The position numbers were made by a program, and so were the translations under genes. Shown here piece after piece: positions 28,857 through 37,163 of a stretch of 64,000 bases of DNA; the first letter of the stretch is position 1; each line of letters opens with the position of its first letter. Source of the stretch: Gilvimarinus japonicus (GTDB lineage: Bacteria > Pseudomonadota > Gammaproteobacteria > Pseudomonadales > Cellvibrionaceae); the NCBI RefSeq assembly GCF_042847215.1, contig NZ_AP031500.1:1178001-1242000 (forward strand), written 5' to 3'. Below the pieces are notes generated by a model, which worked only from the letters and a program-made list of their open reading frames with translations, searched no databases and was not told the DNA's origin.

Positions 28857-30101
28857 TTAGTCCCAGCTCAGGGCGCCGCCTGTTTGGTACTCGATAACAC
28901 GGGTTTCAAAGAAGTTTTTCTCTTTGCGTAAGTCCATGATCTCGCTCATCCAGGGGAAGGGGTTTTGCGCACCGGCGTACTGCTCTTTAAGGCCCAGCTG
29001 CGCTAAGCGGCGGTTGGCGATAAAGTGTAGGTACTCTTCCATCATGGCCGCGTTCATGCCCAAGATGCCCCGTGGCATAGAGTCGCGGGCGTAGGCGATC
29101 TCAAGCTCAGCGCCTTCGATAACCATTTGCGTGACTTCCTGTTGGAACTCTGCGGACCACAGGTGAGGGTTTTCGAGCTTAATTTGGTTGATGATGTCGA
29201 TGCCAAAATTTAAGTGCATGGATTCATCGCGCAGAATGTACTGGAACTGCTCGGCGACACCGGTCATTTTGTTGCGGCGGCCCATCGACAGTATTTGGCT
29301 AAAGCCGCAGTAAAAGAAGATGCCTTCTGTTACGACATAAAACGCGACTAGGTTGCGCAGCAGCTCTTGATCGGTCTCGGGGGTGCCGGTGTTAAAGGTT
29401 GGATCGCCCAGCGCTTGGGTGTGTTTTAGGCTCCATGCCGCTTTTGCCGCCACTGAGGGCAGCTCGCGGTACATGTTAAACACTTCGCCTTCGTCCATGC
29501 CCAGCGATTCAATACAGTATTGATAGGCGTGAGTGTGAATCGCCTCTTCAAACGCTTGGCGCAAAATGTACTGGCGGCACTCAGGGTTGGTAATTAGCCG
29601 ATACAGCGCCAAGACCAAGTTGTTGGCAACCAGGGAGTCGGCGGTTGAGAAGTAACCTAAACTGCGTTTAACGACGCGGCGCTCATCTTCGGTCAGGCCT
29701 TCAGTGCCTTTCCACAGTGAGATGTCGGCAGTCATGTTGACTTCTTGTGGCATCCAGTGGTTGGCACAGCCATCCAGGTATTTTTGCCACGCCCAGTCGT
29801 ACTTAAAGGGAACCAGCTGGTTGAGGTCGGCGCGGCAGTTGATCATGCGCTTGTCGTCTACCTCGATGCGCTGGGCACCAATTTCTAATTCCTCAAGCCC
29901 CGGTGCTACATCCAGTTGCGCGAGTGACTCACGGGCTTTGCGCACCGCGTCGGTTTCAGCGTCGGCTGTCTCGGTGTCAGACGCTTGCGCTGGCGAGGCC
30001 TCGGCGGGCTTAGCTTCTGCTTTTGGGGGCTTGGCCATGGCCGCAGGATTTGGTGCGGTTTGGGCGTTTTCTTCAAGGTTAAAATCGTCCCAGCTCAACA
30101 T
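28857..30101 (-). CDS. nrdB: class Ia ribonucleoside-diphosphate reductase, beta subunit
   Basis: The subunit carries the diiron-tyrosyl radical used by NrdA to reduce ribonucleotides. The 414 residues start with an Ala/Glu/Pro-rich, disordered-looking extension (about 1-55). The ferritin-like core follows. Visible ligand motifs are the Asp in STADSLVANN, EEAIHTHAYQY (Glu and His ligands, and the radical Tyr four residues after the His, as in E. coli Tyr122) and DESMHLNFGID for the later Glu and His ligands. The length fits the longer Pseudomonas-type NrdB. The C-terminal tail (FETRVIEYQTGGALSWD) is the NrdA-docking end. It is downstream of nrdA in the same unit, with a hairpin between them and a strong terminator after it. 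Confidence 0.96.
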   Translation of the reverse strand: MLSWDDFNLEENAQTAPNPAAMAKPPKAEAKPAEASPAQASDTETADAETDAVRKARESLAQLDVAPGLEELEIGAQRIEVDDKRMINCRADLNQLVPFKYDWAWQKYLDGCANHWMPQEVNMTADISLWKGTEGLTEDERRVVKRSLGYFSTADSLVANNLVLALYRLITNPECRQYILRQAFEEAIHTHAYQYCIESLGMDEGEVFNMYRELPSVAAKAAWSLKHTQALGDPTFNTGTPETDQELLRNLVAFYVVTEGIFFYCGFSQILSMGRRNKMTGVAEQFQYILRDESMHLNFGIDIINQIKLENPHLWSAEFQQEVTQMVIEGAELEIAYARDSMPRGILGMNAAMMEEYLHFIANRRLAQLGLKEQYAGAQNPFPWMSEIMDLRKEKNFFETRVIEYQTGGALSWD

Positions 30102-30143
30102 GTTGGCGGTATCCTTTTAATCGTACTTTTTAAAAATAAGGCG

Positions 30144-30169
30144 AGCTACCCGGCCTTAACCGGGTAGCT
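30144..30169 (-). terminator. intercistronic hairpin between nrdA and nrdB, possible attenuator
   Basis: AGCTACCCGG-CCTTAA-CCGGGTAGCT is a perfect 10-bp stem. On the minus strand it begins 7 bp after the nrdA stop and is followed, after a few bases, by TTATTTTT. It could partly terminate or protect the upstream mRNA and so set the nrdA:nrdB ratio; this is an inference. Confidence 0.6.
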
Positions 30170-30176
30170 ATTAAAC

Positions 30177-33092
30177 TTACTGACAGGCTTCGCAGTCCGG
30201 CTCATCGATGGAACAGGCTTTGGGCACGGGTGCGGGGGCGCTTGCCTCACTGGCGGCCGAGCTACTGGCGGCGGTCGAACCGCTAGCAGCGCCACCGGCT
30301 GACACGGCGTTAAGCGAGCCGGTGCTGATGGTCGATTTCTCGGTCGTGGTCGCCGCCAAAGCGCGCAGGTAATAGGTGGTTTTAAGACCCTGAAACCACG
30401 CCATGCGGTAGGTGACGTCCAGTTTTTTGCCGTTGGCGCCCGAGATGTACAGGTTCAGGCTCTGTGCCTGGTCGATCCATTTTTGCCGGCGGCTGGCGGC
30501 TTCGACGATCCAGCGCGGTTCTACCTCAAAGGCGGTGGCGTATAGCTGCTTGATATCGGCCGGAATACGGTCAATTTTTTGCAGCGAGCCCTCGTAGTAT
30601 TTCAGGTCGTTCACCATCACGCTGTCCCACAAACCGAGTGCTTTTAAGTCGCGCACCAAGGATGGGTTGACCACGGTAAATTCACCTGACAAGTTCGACT
30701 TAACATACAGGTTTTGGTAAGTCGGCTCGATTGACTGGCTAACACCGGTAATGTTGGCAATGGTCGCGGTAGGGGCGATGGCCATCACATTCGAGTTGCG
30801 CATCCCTTGAGTCTTCACGGTTTCGCGCAGGGTGTCCCAGTCGAGGCGTTGGGTGCGATCCACTTGTAGGTAATCGGCGCCGCGCTCGCGGGCGAGAATC
30901 TCCAGTGAGTCTACTGGCAAAATACCCTGGCTCCAGAGTGAGCCGTCAAAACTTGAGTAGCGGCCGCGTTCGGCTGCTAAGTTGGATGACTCGGCAATGG
31001 CGTAGTAGCTGATCGCCTCCATTGAGGTATCGGCAAACTCAACCGCTGCCGGTGAGCCGTAAGCAATATGCTGGGCGTACAGAGCGTCTTGGAAGCCCAT
31101 GATACCTAAACCAATGGGGCGGTGACGCAAGTTAGAGGTGCGCGCGGTATCGACCGAGTAGTAATTGATGTCGATGACGTTATCGAGCATACGAATCGCG
31201 GTTTTAACTGTTTTTGCCAGCTTGTCTTGATCGAGCTTGCCATCAACAATGTGCTGCGCCAAGTTGATCGAGCCGAGGTTGCACACGGCAATTTCTTCGT
31301 TGGCTTTGGTGTTGAGCGTAATCTCGGTACACAAGTTAGACGAGTGTACGACACCGGCGTGTTGCTGCGGGCTGCGCAGGTTACAGCTGTCTTTAAAGGT
31401 GATCCAAGGGTGGCCGGTTTCAAACAGCATACCCAGCATTTTGCGCCACAAGTCGAGTGCACGCACGGTTTTGTGAGGCTTAATTTTTCCCGCCGCCGCT
31501 TGCTGTTCGTAGTACGTGTAGCGCTCTTCAAAGGCGCTGCCGAACAGGTCGTGTAAGTCCGGTACATCGTTAGGTGAGAACAGGGTCCACTCTTTATCTT
31601 CAAACACGCGCTTCATAAACAGGTCGGGAACCCAGTTGGCGGTGTTCATATCGTGGGTGCGGCGGCGATCGTCGCCGGTGTTTTTACGCAGCTCTAAAAA
31701 CTCTTCGATGTCCAAGTGCCAGGTTTCTAGGTAAGCACAAACAGCGCCTTTACGTTTGCCGCCTTGGTTGACGGCTACGGCGGTGTCGTTGGCGACTTTA
31801 AGAAAGGGTACAACACCCTGGGAGCGACCGTTGGTGCCCTTAATATAGGCGCCCAATGAGCGTACCGGGGTCCAGTCGTTACCCAAGCCGCCGGCAAATT
31901 TACTCAGCATGGCATTGTCTTGCATGGCGCCATAAATACCGTGCAGGTTGTCGGGCACGGTGGTTAGGTAGCAAGAGGATAGCTGCGGGCGCAAGGTGCC
32001 GGCGTTAAACAGTGTGGGGGTCGAGCTCATGTAGTCGAACGAGCTGAGCAGCTTATAAAACTCAATGGCGCGCTCTTCGCGGTTGTCTTCTTCGGCCGCT
32101 AGGCCCATAGCAACGCGCATAAAGAAGATTTGCGGCAGCTCGATGCGAACATCGTTGCTGTGAATAAAGTAACGATCGTACAAGGTTTGCAGGCCTAAGT
32201 AGGTAAACTGCAAATCCCGCTCGGGCAGCAGCGCTTTACCGAGCTTGTCCAAGTCATAATTCAGTAGCTCGGGGTCGAGCAGCTCAAGGTCTACGCCCTT
32301 GCGAATATAAACGGGCAAGGCGTTGGCATAATGCTCGTGCATTTCGGCCTGAGTGGCGGTTTCGGCGACACCTAAAAAGCCCAGTGCCTCGGCGCGTAGT
32401 TTATCGAGCAGCAGGCGCGCGGTGGCGTAGCTGTAGTTAGGTTCTTTTTCGACCAAGGTGCGGGCGGTAATAACCAGCGAGGTATTGACGTCAGAGAGGC
32501 TTACACCGTCGTATAAGTTGCGCATAGCCTCGTCGAGAATCGCTTTGTCATCGACATCTTTTAAGCCGGCACAGGCCTCGGCGACGATGGTGCGAATATG
32601 CATCATGTTCAAGGGGCCGGTAGAGCCGTCTGCATGGGTGACCTGAAGAGTGGGGTAATCAGGGTCGGCCTGAACCGGTGCATCTTCAGGGTGTTTGGTG
32701 GCGCGCAGGCGGGCGTGCTCTTCGCGGTACAAAACATAGTCACGAGCGACTTTTTGTTCGCCCGAGCGCATTAAGACTAGCTCGGCCTGATCTTGAATGT
32801 CTTCAATGTGCACGGTGCCACCTGAGGGCATACGGCGCTTGAAGGTCGCGGTGATTTGCTTGGTTAGGTTATCCACTGTCTCATGCACACGGCTAGAGGC
32901 CGCTGCGGTGCCGCCTTCGACGGCCAAAAAAGCCTTGGTCATAGCCACGGCAATCTTGCTGGCATCAAAGGGAACTACGGTGCCGTTGCGTTTGATGACG
33001 CGCAGCTGGCCCGGTGCTGTTGCCTCTAGGTTTTGATCGTTGTCACCGCCTCTGACTGGCGCGGCTTGGGACGAGTGAGTGTCTGTCTGCAT
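30177..33092 (-). CDS. nrdA: class Ia ribonucleoside-diphosphate reductase, alpha subunit
   Basis: The catalytic subunit of ribonucleotide reductase, 971 residues. Two N-terminal ATP-cone domains are visible (about 30-135 beginning RVIKRNGTVVPFDASKI, and about 145-240), as in Pseudomonas NrdA; E. coli has one. The barrel carries the redox/active-site set: SSCYLTT (first redox Cys), NLCTE (thiyl Cys plus Glu) and AVCNLGSINL (partner Cys). The C-terminus ends with the CSIDEPDCEACQ cysteines that re-reduce the active site, after a long Ala/Ser-rich linker. ATG at 33092 follows CGGAGACACCC. NrdR and DnaA boxes lie about 650-750 bp upstream. Confidence 0.97.
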   Translation of the reverse strand: MQTDTHSSQAAPVRGGDNDQNLEATAPGQLRVIKRNGTVVPFDASKIAVAMTKAFLAVEGGTAAASSRVHETVDNLTKQITATFKRRMPSGGTVHIEDIQDQAELVLMRSGEQKVARDYVLYREEHARLRATKHPEDAPVQADPDYPTLQVTHADGSTGPLNMMHIRTIVAEACAGLKDVDDKAILDEAMRNLYDGVSLSDVNTSLVITARTLVEKEPNYSYATARLLLDKLRAEALGFLGVAETATQAEMHEHYANALPVYIRKGVDLELLDPELLNYDLDKLGKALLPERDLQFTYLGLQTLYDRYFIHSNDVRIELPQIFFMRVAMGLAAEEDNREERAIEFYKLLSSFDYMSSTPTLFNAGTLRPQLSSCYLTTVPDNLHGIYGAMQDNAMLSKFAGGLGNDWTPVRSLGAYIKGTNGRSQGVVPFLKVANDTAVAVNQGGKRKGAVCAYLETWHLDIEEFLELRKNTGDDRRRTHDMNTANWVPDLFMKRVFEDKEWTLFSPNDVPDLHDLFGSAFEERYTYYEQQAAAGKIKPHKTVRALDLWRKMLGMLFETGHPWITFKDSCNLRSPQQHAGVVHSSNLCTEITLNTKANEEIAVCNLGSINLAQHIVDGKLDQDKLAKTVKTAIRMLDNVIDINYYSVDTARTSNLRHRPIGLGIMGFQDALYAQHIAYGSPAAVEFADTSMEAISYYAIAESSNLAAERGRYSSFDGSLWSQGILPVDSLEILARERGADYLQVDRTQRLDWDTLRETVKTQGMRNSNVMAIAPTATIANITGVSQSIEPTYQNLYVKSNLSGEFTVVNPSLVRDLKALGLWDSVMVNDLKYYEGSLQKIDRIPADIKQLYATAFEVEPRWIVEAASRRQKWIDQAQSLNLYISGANGKKLDVTYRMAWFQGLKTTYYLRALAATTTEKSTISTGSLNAVSAGGAASGSTAASSSAASEASAPAPVPKACSIDEPDCEACQ

Positions 33093-33744
33093 GGGTGTCT
33101 CCGTGGATAATTCCCTGTTGATATCGGGTACGGCGGGGTGGCCCCGCTAGTAAAATTGTTGTTGCGTTGTGAATACTTACTACGGCCCGTGCCTTAGTGT
33201 GCCACTCGTGGCTGGCAGGGGCTGTTTTGTCGCCGATTGCTACGGTTTGGTTTGTCGATAAATTTGCGCCGGCACATTGCCTGGCTTTCGTTACGCGCCT
33301 TTACTGCTGGGCCGTGTAACGTTAATGTCTGTCGTTGCTTATGAGTGACTTGTTAGTGACTCGTTTTGTCGCCACTAATGCGACGGCATAGCGGTGTGGC
33401 TGAGGTTTGGTTGGCGCGTTATGTTGCGGTAACCTCCTGTGCTCGCGTTTCGCGCTCATGGGGTGAGCCGCTGCGAGGATTTAATACCAGAGCCTTAACA
33501 CTGTACTTTTGGCCTGCCATCTTTTGACCTGCCACCTTTAATGGGTGCAACGCTTAGTTAGACTAGCCTTTGGTCTGCGGGTCTAGCTTTTAATAAAGCG
33601 TGTTCTGACAATTGTCTGCCCTGTCGTTTTCAGCACGATCTGCGCCTTTGGCCTAACCCAATTAAGGAGGCTCGGGGCTTGCGCCAGACTCAGTTTATAG
33701 CGTAGGGGCGGGCCGTTTGCTCTATCGGCTTTTTTTACCCTTAA
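33093..33744 (-). other. long non-coding leader of nrdA
   Basis: About 650 bp lie between the NrdR boxes and the nrdA start, with no convincing ORF on either strand. It contains a near-DnaA box (CGTGGATAA at 33102-33110, one mismatch), a 6-bp hairpin GCGGGG-TGG-CCCCGC (33133-33147) and a 15-bp tandem duplication with two mismatches (CTTTTGGCCTGCCAT at 33506-33520, then CTTTTGACCTGCCAC). No B12 box or other known riboswitch core was recognised. Confidence 0.45.
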
Positions 33745-33791
33745 ACCCTATATATAGGTGTTTTGTAAAAGTGGGATACAAGATAATGCGG
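33745..33791 (-). promoter_or_regulatory. candidate tandem NrdR boxes
   Basis: ACCCTATATATAGGTG (33745-33760) closely matches the NrdR consensus ACACWATATATWGTGT and contains a 12-bp perfect palindrome. A second, weaker copy, ATACAAGATAATGCGG (33776-33791), matches 11 of 16 positions. The centre-to-centre distance is exactly 31 bp, three helical turns, the usual spacing of paired NrdR boxes. NrdR represses nrd genes in response to dATP/ATP. The location upstream of nrdA supports the call. Confidence 0.7.
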
Positions 33792-33830
33792 TTTGAGGGG
33801 GAATGCAAGTGCAGAAAAGCCCTCTTTTGA

Positions 33831-33839
33831 TGTGGATAA
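33831..33839 (-). promoter_or_regulatory. perfect DnaA box upstream of nrdAB
   Basis: TGTGGATAA on the plus strand is TTATCCACA on the minus strand, an exact DnaA box. DnaA control of nrdAB is known in E. coli. The site lies 40 bp beyond the second NrdR box. Between it and the end of the next gene (34004) there is only an 8-bp inverted repeat (GCGGGCCC at 33878-33885, GGGCCCGC at 33912-33919). Confidence 0.6.
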
Positions 33840-34003
33840 CTTGTGAGTAATTGGTGGGCGAAGTGATTACTAACGTTGCGGGCCCTCGCAGTCGTGGACT
33901 GGCGTTATAACGGGCCCGCTAGCCCAGATTAGATTAAATGTTTATGACGCGTTGCGTGTTTATTCGTTTAGATTTGACCGTCGGTGAGTGTTGCTCCACC
34001 GGC

Positions 34004-34834
34004 TTAAAATCGCACGGATACATAGGCGGTGGGGCCGCTAAAAGTGGCGTCAAAACTGTTGGTTACCTTGGGCTTGGTTTGTGTCACGCTGTAGTCTACC
34101 CAGCGGTAACCTGCGCCTATGCCGATATGGGAGGTAAGCGTGTAATCGATCTCGACATCGGCCGCGGTGAGGCTGCCGTCGTATTCATCGTATTTGAGCG
34201 AGAGCCAGCCTAGTGTTGAAGAGAGCGTCCAGCGCGAGCCGAGGTCGTAACTGGCAAATAGCACCACGTTAGGGAGTGGGGCGCTGACGTCACTTTTACC
34301 GGTACCGATTTCGCGGGTTGCCTCTTCGGTTTCTACTCGCGCATCAATGGTCATTGCCATATCCACGACATGCAGGCCCAGCCCTAGGTCCACCTCGGTG
34401 CTGGGTGATTGGTAGAGGTTATAACCTAAGTTAACCACGTAGACGTTGGCATCAAAGTCTGAGCGGGTCATCAAGGTGCCCTCTAGCTCGTCGATGTCTT
34501 GCGGGATATCTAAATCACCAAAGTCGAATGAAAAATCAATGGCAGTGTCGGCACCGCTAGAGAAGCTGGAGTAATTACCCCACAGTTGCCAGTTCTCACT
34601 GAGTTGCCATGTCGCGCTAAACCAAGGGTTGGTGTCGGTGTTGTCATGGCCCAAGTCTTCCAAGCTCAGCTCGGTACCCGGTTCACCGTTATCATTAATC
34701 CCTGAGGCCACTGTGACGTCGGTATTTTGCTGAAATGCGCCAAATTTAAACTGCAGCGTTGAGTCATCCGCGTAAGCGGTTGCGGTCATGGCTAAGCAGG
34801 TTAGGGTGGCAAGGCTTGCAGTACGAAAGATCAT
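34004..34834 (-). CDS. outer-membrane beta-barrel protein
   Basis: The 276-residue product from the ATG at 34834 begins with a signal peptide (MIFRTASLATLTCLAMTATA, cut near AYA-DD). Alternating hydrophobic/polar strands follow, such as WFSATWQLSENWQLWGNYS and YVVNLGYNLY, and it ends with an aromatic strand YVSVRF that fits recognition by the barrel-assembly machinery. The start is chosen because AGGAG lies 5 bp upstream and the signal peptide begins there; the frame is open 38 codons further. It resembles small OmpW/OmpA-sized barrels, but no specific transport substrate can be assigned. It is divergent from the AEC transporter gene. Confidence 0.8.
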   Translation of the reverse strand: MIFRTASLATLTCLAMTATAYADDSTLQFKFGAFQQNTDVTVASGINDNGEPGTELSLEDLGHDNTDTNPWFSATWQLSENWQLWGNYSSFSSGADTAIDFSFDFGDLDIPQDIDELEGTLMTRSDFDANVYVVNLGYNLYQSPSTEVDLGLGLHVVDMAMTIDARVETEEATREIGTGKSDVSAPLPNVVLFASYDLGSRWTLSSTLGWLSLKYDEYDGSLTAADVEIDYTLTSHIGIGAGYRWVDYSVTQTKPKVTNSFDATFSGPTAYVSVRF

Positions 34835-35005
34835 AGGTGCTCCTAGCGTATTTCTAATCATTGGTGGCGACTCATATTCGACCTGTAAAGAGTAGATTAG
34901 CCTATAATGAGTAATGTCGTCCTCTACCGTCTCACACCACATCCCCAAATTACCTGCATTTGTTAATGTATTGCTCGTAACTGCCTGAAGTTAGAGGTGC
35001 CCTTA

Positions 35006-35911
35006 GTGTTGTTTTTACATTTATTGCCCATATTGGCTCCGGTGTTTATTGCCACCGCCATAGGATTTATTTGGGCCCGTTCGGGTGCCGATTACCCATC
35101 GGATTTTATTGGCCGCTTGGTCATGACCGTGGGCACGCCCTGCCTAATCGTCTCATCAATGGCCAGTACTGAGGTAGAGCTTGCCAGTATATCGCGTGTC
35201 GCGTTGGCTGCGGCATTGGTGCTGGGCACCACGGGACTTTTGGGTTATTGCCTGTTGCGTATAAAGGGCCTTGATGTAGCCACCTATTTACCTCCCATGG
35301 TGCTGCCCAACAACGGGAACATGGGATTACCGGTTTGTTTGTTTGCCTTTGGCGAGCACGGCTTGGCGCTGGCACTGGGGTATTTTTTGGTGATGATCTT
35401 GATCACGTTTACCATGGGACTTGCGGTGGTGGCCGGTGGTCACGGCCCGAAGGCCATGTGTAAAGCCGTGCTAAGTCAGCCCGTGCTGTGGGCCATGTTG
35501 GTGGCCGTTGGGTTGCTGTTAAGCGATACTCCGGTCCCTTTGTGGCTGGCTAATACGCTGGACTTGCTGGGTGGGTTTGCGATTCCGTTAATGATGATTA
35601 CCTTGGGGGTCTCGCTCGGTCGCTTAAAGGTCAAAAAGTTAAAGCGCAGTGTATCGTTTAGTGCATTGCGTATCGGGGGCGGTTTGGCAGTGGCCTACCT
35701 AGTGGTGGGTGCGCTGGGCTTAAGCGGCACAGAGCGCGGGGTAGTCTTGTTGCAATCGGCAATGCCCGTCGCGGTGTTTACTTATATTTTAAGCTTGCGT
35801 TACGAGCGCGACTATCAAGAGGTTGCCGCTATGGTGGTGACCTCGACTGCCATGGCTTTTATTACCTTGCCGCTGGTGTTGGCGTGGGTGCTGCACGGGG
35901 TTGCACCTTAA
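35006..35911 (+). CDS. AEC family (auxin efflux carrier-like) permease
   Basis: An inner-membrane transporter of about 301 residues with ten predicted hydrophobic helices in two five-helix halves. Features of the AEC/BASS-like fold include the PCLIVSSM region in the first half, the conserved NNGNMGLPV motif near the middle and PLMMITLGVSL in the second half. Bacterial members move small carboxylates such as malate or malonate, or amino acids; no substrate can be chosen here. GTG at 35006 is preferred because AGAGG sits 8 bp upstream; a GTG at 34997 in the same frame lacks such a site. It is monocistronic and followed by purU after about 115 bp. Confidence 0.88.
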   Translation: MLFLHLLPILAPVFIATAIGFIWARSGADYPSDFIGRLVMTVGTPCLIVSSMASTEVELASISRVALAAALVLGTTGLLGYCLLRIKGLDVATYLPPMVLPNNGNMGLPVCLFAFGEHGLALALGYFLVMILITFTMGLAVVAGGHGPKAMCKAVLSQPVLWAMLVAVGLLLSDTPVPLWLANTLDLLGGFAIPLMMITLGVSLGRLKVKKLKRSVSFSALRIGGGLAVAYLVVGALGLSGTERGVVLLQSAMPVAVFTYILSLRYERDYQEVAAMVVTSTAMAFITLPLVLAWVLHGVAP

Positions 35912-36027
35912 CCGTTTGCCGTTGGTATTATTGGCGCTGCCCTTGAGTCCGTTGGGGCGATAGGATAGTCTTTGCGCGGCCCGTATTGGCAGGCCGGTAA
36001 CCGCAGTGGAGTGAGAGCGCAAACGCT

Positions 36028-36888
36028 ATGGCAAATGTACAAGAAATCGTGTTGACTTTTAGTTGTCAGGATCAACGAGGGTTGGTGGCGCGAGTGGCCA
36101 GCTTATTTGCCGAGCGCGGTTACAACATTACCGAGTCGTCCCAGTTTGAGGATACCGACTGCCGCCGCTTTTTTATGCGCACGGTGTTTGATTGCCCAGA
36201 TGGCGTCAATATGGACGATATCAACGCATTGTTTGCGCCGGTTGCCGAGCAGTATCAAATGGATTGGCAAATCAGCGATACCGCTTGCAAACCCAAGGTA
36301 CTGATTGCGGTGTCTCAGTGGGGGCACTGTCTTAACAGTTTGCTCAACAGCTGGAAGAATGGCTCGTTACCTATCGATATTGTCGGCGTGGTGTCTAACC
36401 ATGAGGTAATGCGGCCGTTAACCGAGTGGTACGATTTGCCTTTTTACCATTTACCCATCACCGCCGAAACCAAACCCGCACAAGAGGCGGCTATTTGGCA
36501 GCTGATGCAAGAGCGCCAAGCGGATTGTTTAGTGCTCGCGCGCTATATGCAGATTTTGTCCGACGACTTGTGCCGCAAGCTTGAAGGTCGGGCGATTAAT
36601 ATTCATCATTCCTTTTTACCCGGCTTTAAAGGCGCCAAGCCGTACCACCAAGCTTACGAGCGCGGGGTTAAACTGATTGGCGCAACGGCCCACTTTGTCA
36701 CCGCCGATTTGGATGAAGGTCCGATTATCGAGCAGGCCGTAGAGCGCGTGTCACACGTTAACTCGCCCGAGGGCATGGCCGAGATCGGCCGTGATATCGA
36801 GGCTGTGGTCCTCAACCGCGCATTGCGCTGGCACGCCGAGCACCGGGTGCTGCTCAATGGCAGTAAAACCGTGGTGTTTTCCCGCTAG
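36028..36888 (+). CDS. purU: formyltetrahydrofolate deformylase
   Basis: The enzyme hydrolyses 10-formyl-THF to formate and THF, balancing one-carbon pools and feeding formate to PurT. The 286 residues match the family length. An N-terminal ACT domain (about 1-85, with FSCQDQRGLVARVASLFAERG) is followed by the formyltransferase domain. The catalytic triad is visible as Asn and His in INIHHSFLPGF and Asp in DLDEGPIIEQ; KGAKPYHQAYERGVKLIGAT is the typical loop. ATG at 36028 follows GGAGTGAGAG. A hairpin lies 35 bp after the stop. Confidence 0.96.
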   Translation: MANVQEIVLTFSCQDQRGLVARVASLFAERGYNITESSQFEDTDCRRFFMRTVFDCPDGVNMDDINALFAPVAEQYQMDWQISDTACKPKVLIAVSQWGHCLNSLLNSWKNGSLPIDIVGVVSNHEVMRPLTEWYDLPFYHLPITAETKPAQEAAIWQLMQERQADCLVLARYMQILSDDLCRKLEGRAINIHHSFLPGFKGAKPYHQAYERGVKLIGATAHFVTADLDEGPIIEQAVERVSHVNSPEGMAEIGRDIEAVVLNRALRWHAEHRVLLNGSKTVVFSR

Positions 36889-36922
36889 ATCCATCATCGG
36901 CCTTGTGGCCGCTGACACTACG

Positions 36923-36944
36923 ACGACACTCGCCCGAGTGTCGT
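36923..36944. terminator. hairpin downstream of purU
   Basis: ACGACACTCG and CGAGTGTCGT form a perfect inverted repeat with only two bases between them (effectively a 9-bp stem and a 4-base loop). It is followed by ATTAACC, so there is no real T-run. It probably acts as an mRNA 3' end rather than as a strong intrinsic terminator. Confidence 0.4.
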
Positions 36945-37163
36945 ATTAACCCCGAGCATTGTTTTAACGATTTGCCCTAAATCGGCGCTCCGTAATGGTG
37001 CGTCGCTTTGTTTTGGTGCGCTCATACTTGTGGTTAGGCCTCTGAGGTCGTGATTTCTCTGTGTTGAATAATGCGACTTTGTTGGCCTGAAATCTGCAAA
37101 TATCAATATTCAGATTACGTACCCCAGCCCTCACAGAAGGGGTTGCCGCAAAGGAAGTCCGCC

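Noticed and set aside
33093..33744. Cobalamin riboswitch in the nrdA leader
   Set aside because: Some nrd genes are B12-controlled, but no B12-box core or matching stem set was seen on the minus strand; this is a class Ia enzyme with NrdR boxes instead.
33938..34213. 91-residue plus-strand ORF next to nrdA leader
   Set aside because: Most of it lies antisense to the outer-membrane protein gene, has no ribosome-binding site and an unconvincing composition.
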